Assembly (NCBI GenBank): GCA_014377495.1
Contig: JACMPN010000197.1
Coordinates: 1 to 22,815, forward strand
Source of the DNA: Candidatus Sericytochromatia bacterium
GTDB lineage: Bacteria; Cyanobacteriota; Sericytochromatia; JACMPN01
Length of the DNA: 22,815 bases
Reading direction: 5' to 3'
The position numbers were made by a program, and so were the translations under genes. Of this stretch, positions 22,812 to 22,815 are shown in pieces. The notes under the pieces are model-generated. The model was given only the letters and a program-made list of their open reading frames with translations, was not told the DNA's origin and ran no database searches. Each line of letters begins with the position of its first letter. Position 1 is the first letter of the stretch.

Positions 22812-22815
22812 GGCG

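Noticed and set aside
1..22815. tRNA genes and CRISPR arrays
   Set aside because: I saw no cloverleaf with a T-loop consensus and no regularly spaced direct repeats; a short or divergent tRNA could be missed by eye.

Overview
The window is GC-rich bacterial chromosome with short intergenic gaps, clear Shine-Dalgarno sequences and lipobox lipoproteins, so probably a two-membrane bacterium. The RecG carries an N-terminal extension like the one I associate with cyanobacterial RecG. Together with many unrecognised proteins, this weakly suggests a lineage near Cyanobacteria (Sericytochromatia/Melainabacteria-like). No rRNA or tRNA gene was seen to settle it.

Layout. (1) 1-1454: an IS1380-type insertion sequence, transposase on the minus strand. 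(2) 1544-1984: a small unknown minus-strand gene with a clear promoter. (3) 2328-5988: mnmG, rsmG (starts overlap by GTGA) and a lipoprotein, all plus strand; tRNA and rRNA modification in one transcription unit. (4) 6158-11830: a minus-strand block with a small C-terminally anchored protein, a CoA-pyrophosphatase-like Nudix hydrolase, a 699-residue repeat protein with a barrel-like end, a lipoprotein, and two small disordered proteins in an operon. (5) 11977-15012: recG and a small membrane protein, followed at once by a 193-nt structured element and a strong terminator. (6) 15306-16906: a divergent pair, an LRV/HEAT-like repeat protein and an orphan OmpR-type response regulator. (7) 17240-19546: a 66-residue protein converging on a gdhA-TPR operon, with a perfect 44-bp palindrome at the junction. 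(8) 19847-22811: a cysteine phosphatase converging on a large protein with a nucleotidyltransferase-like motif that runs to the window edge.

Housekeeping functions (mnmG, rsmG, recG, gdhA) are interleaved with lineage-specific genes. The most interesting signals are mostly not genes: the structured element with imperfect terminal inverted repeats after the 15012 stop codon, the 44-bp palindrome over a stop codon, a four-segment attenuator-like arrangement upstream of a lipoprotein, three back-to-back hairpins inside a two-gene operon, and a leader with a 10-bp stem and a 13-codon upstream ORF. Among proteins, the NTase-like 749-residue protein, the four-fold repeat plus barrel-like protein, and a RecG with glycine for arginine in helicase motif VI deserve attention.
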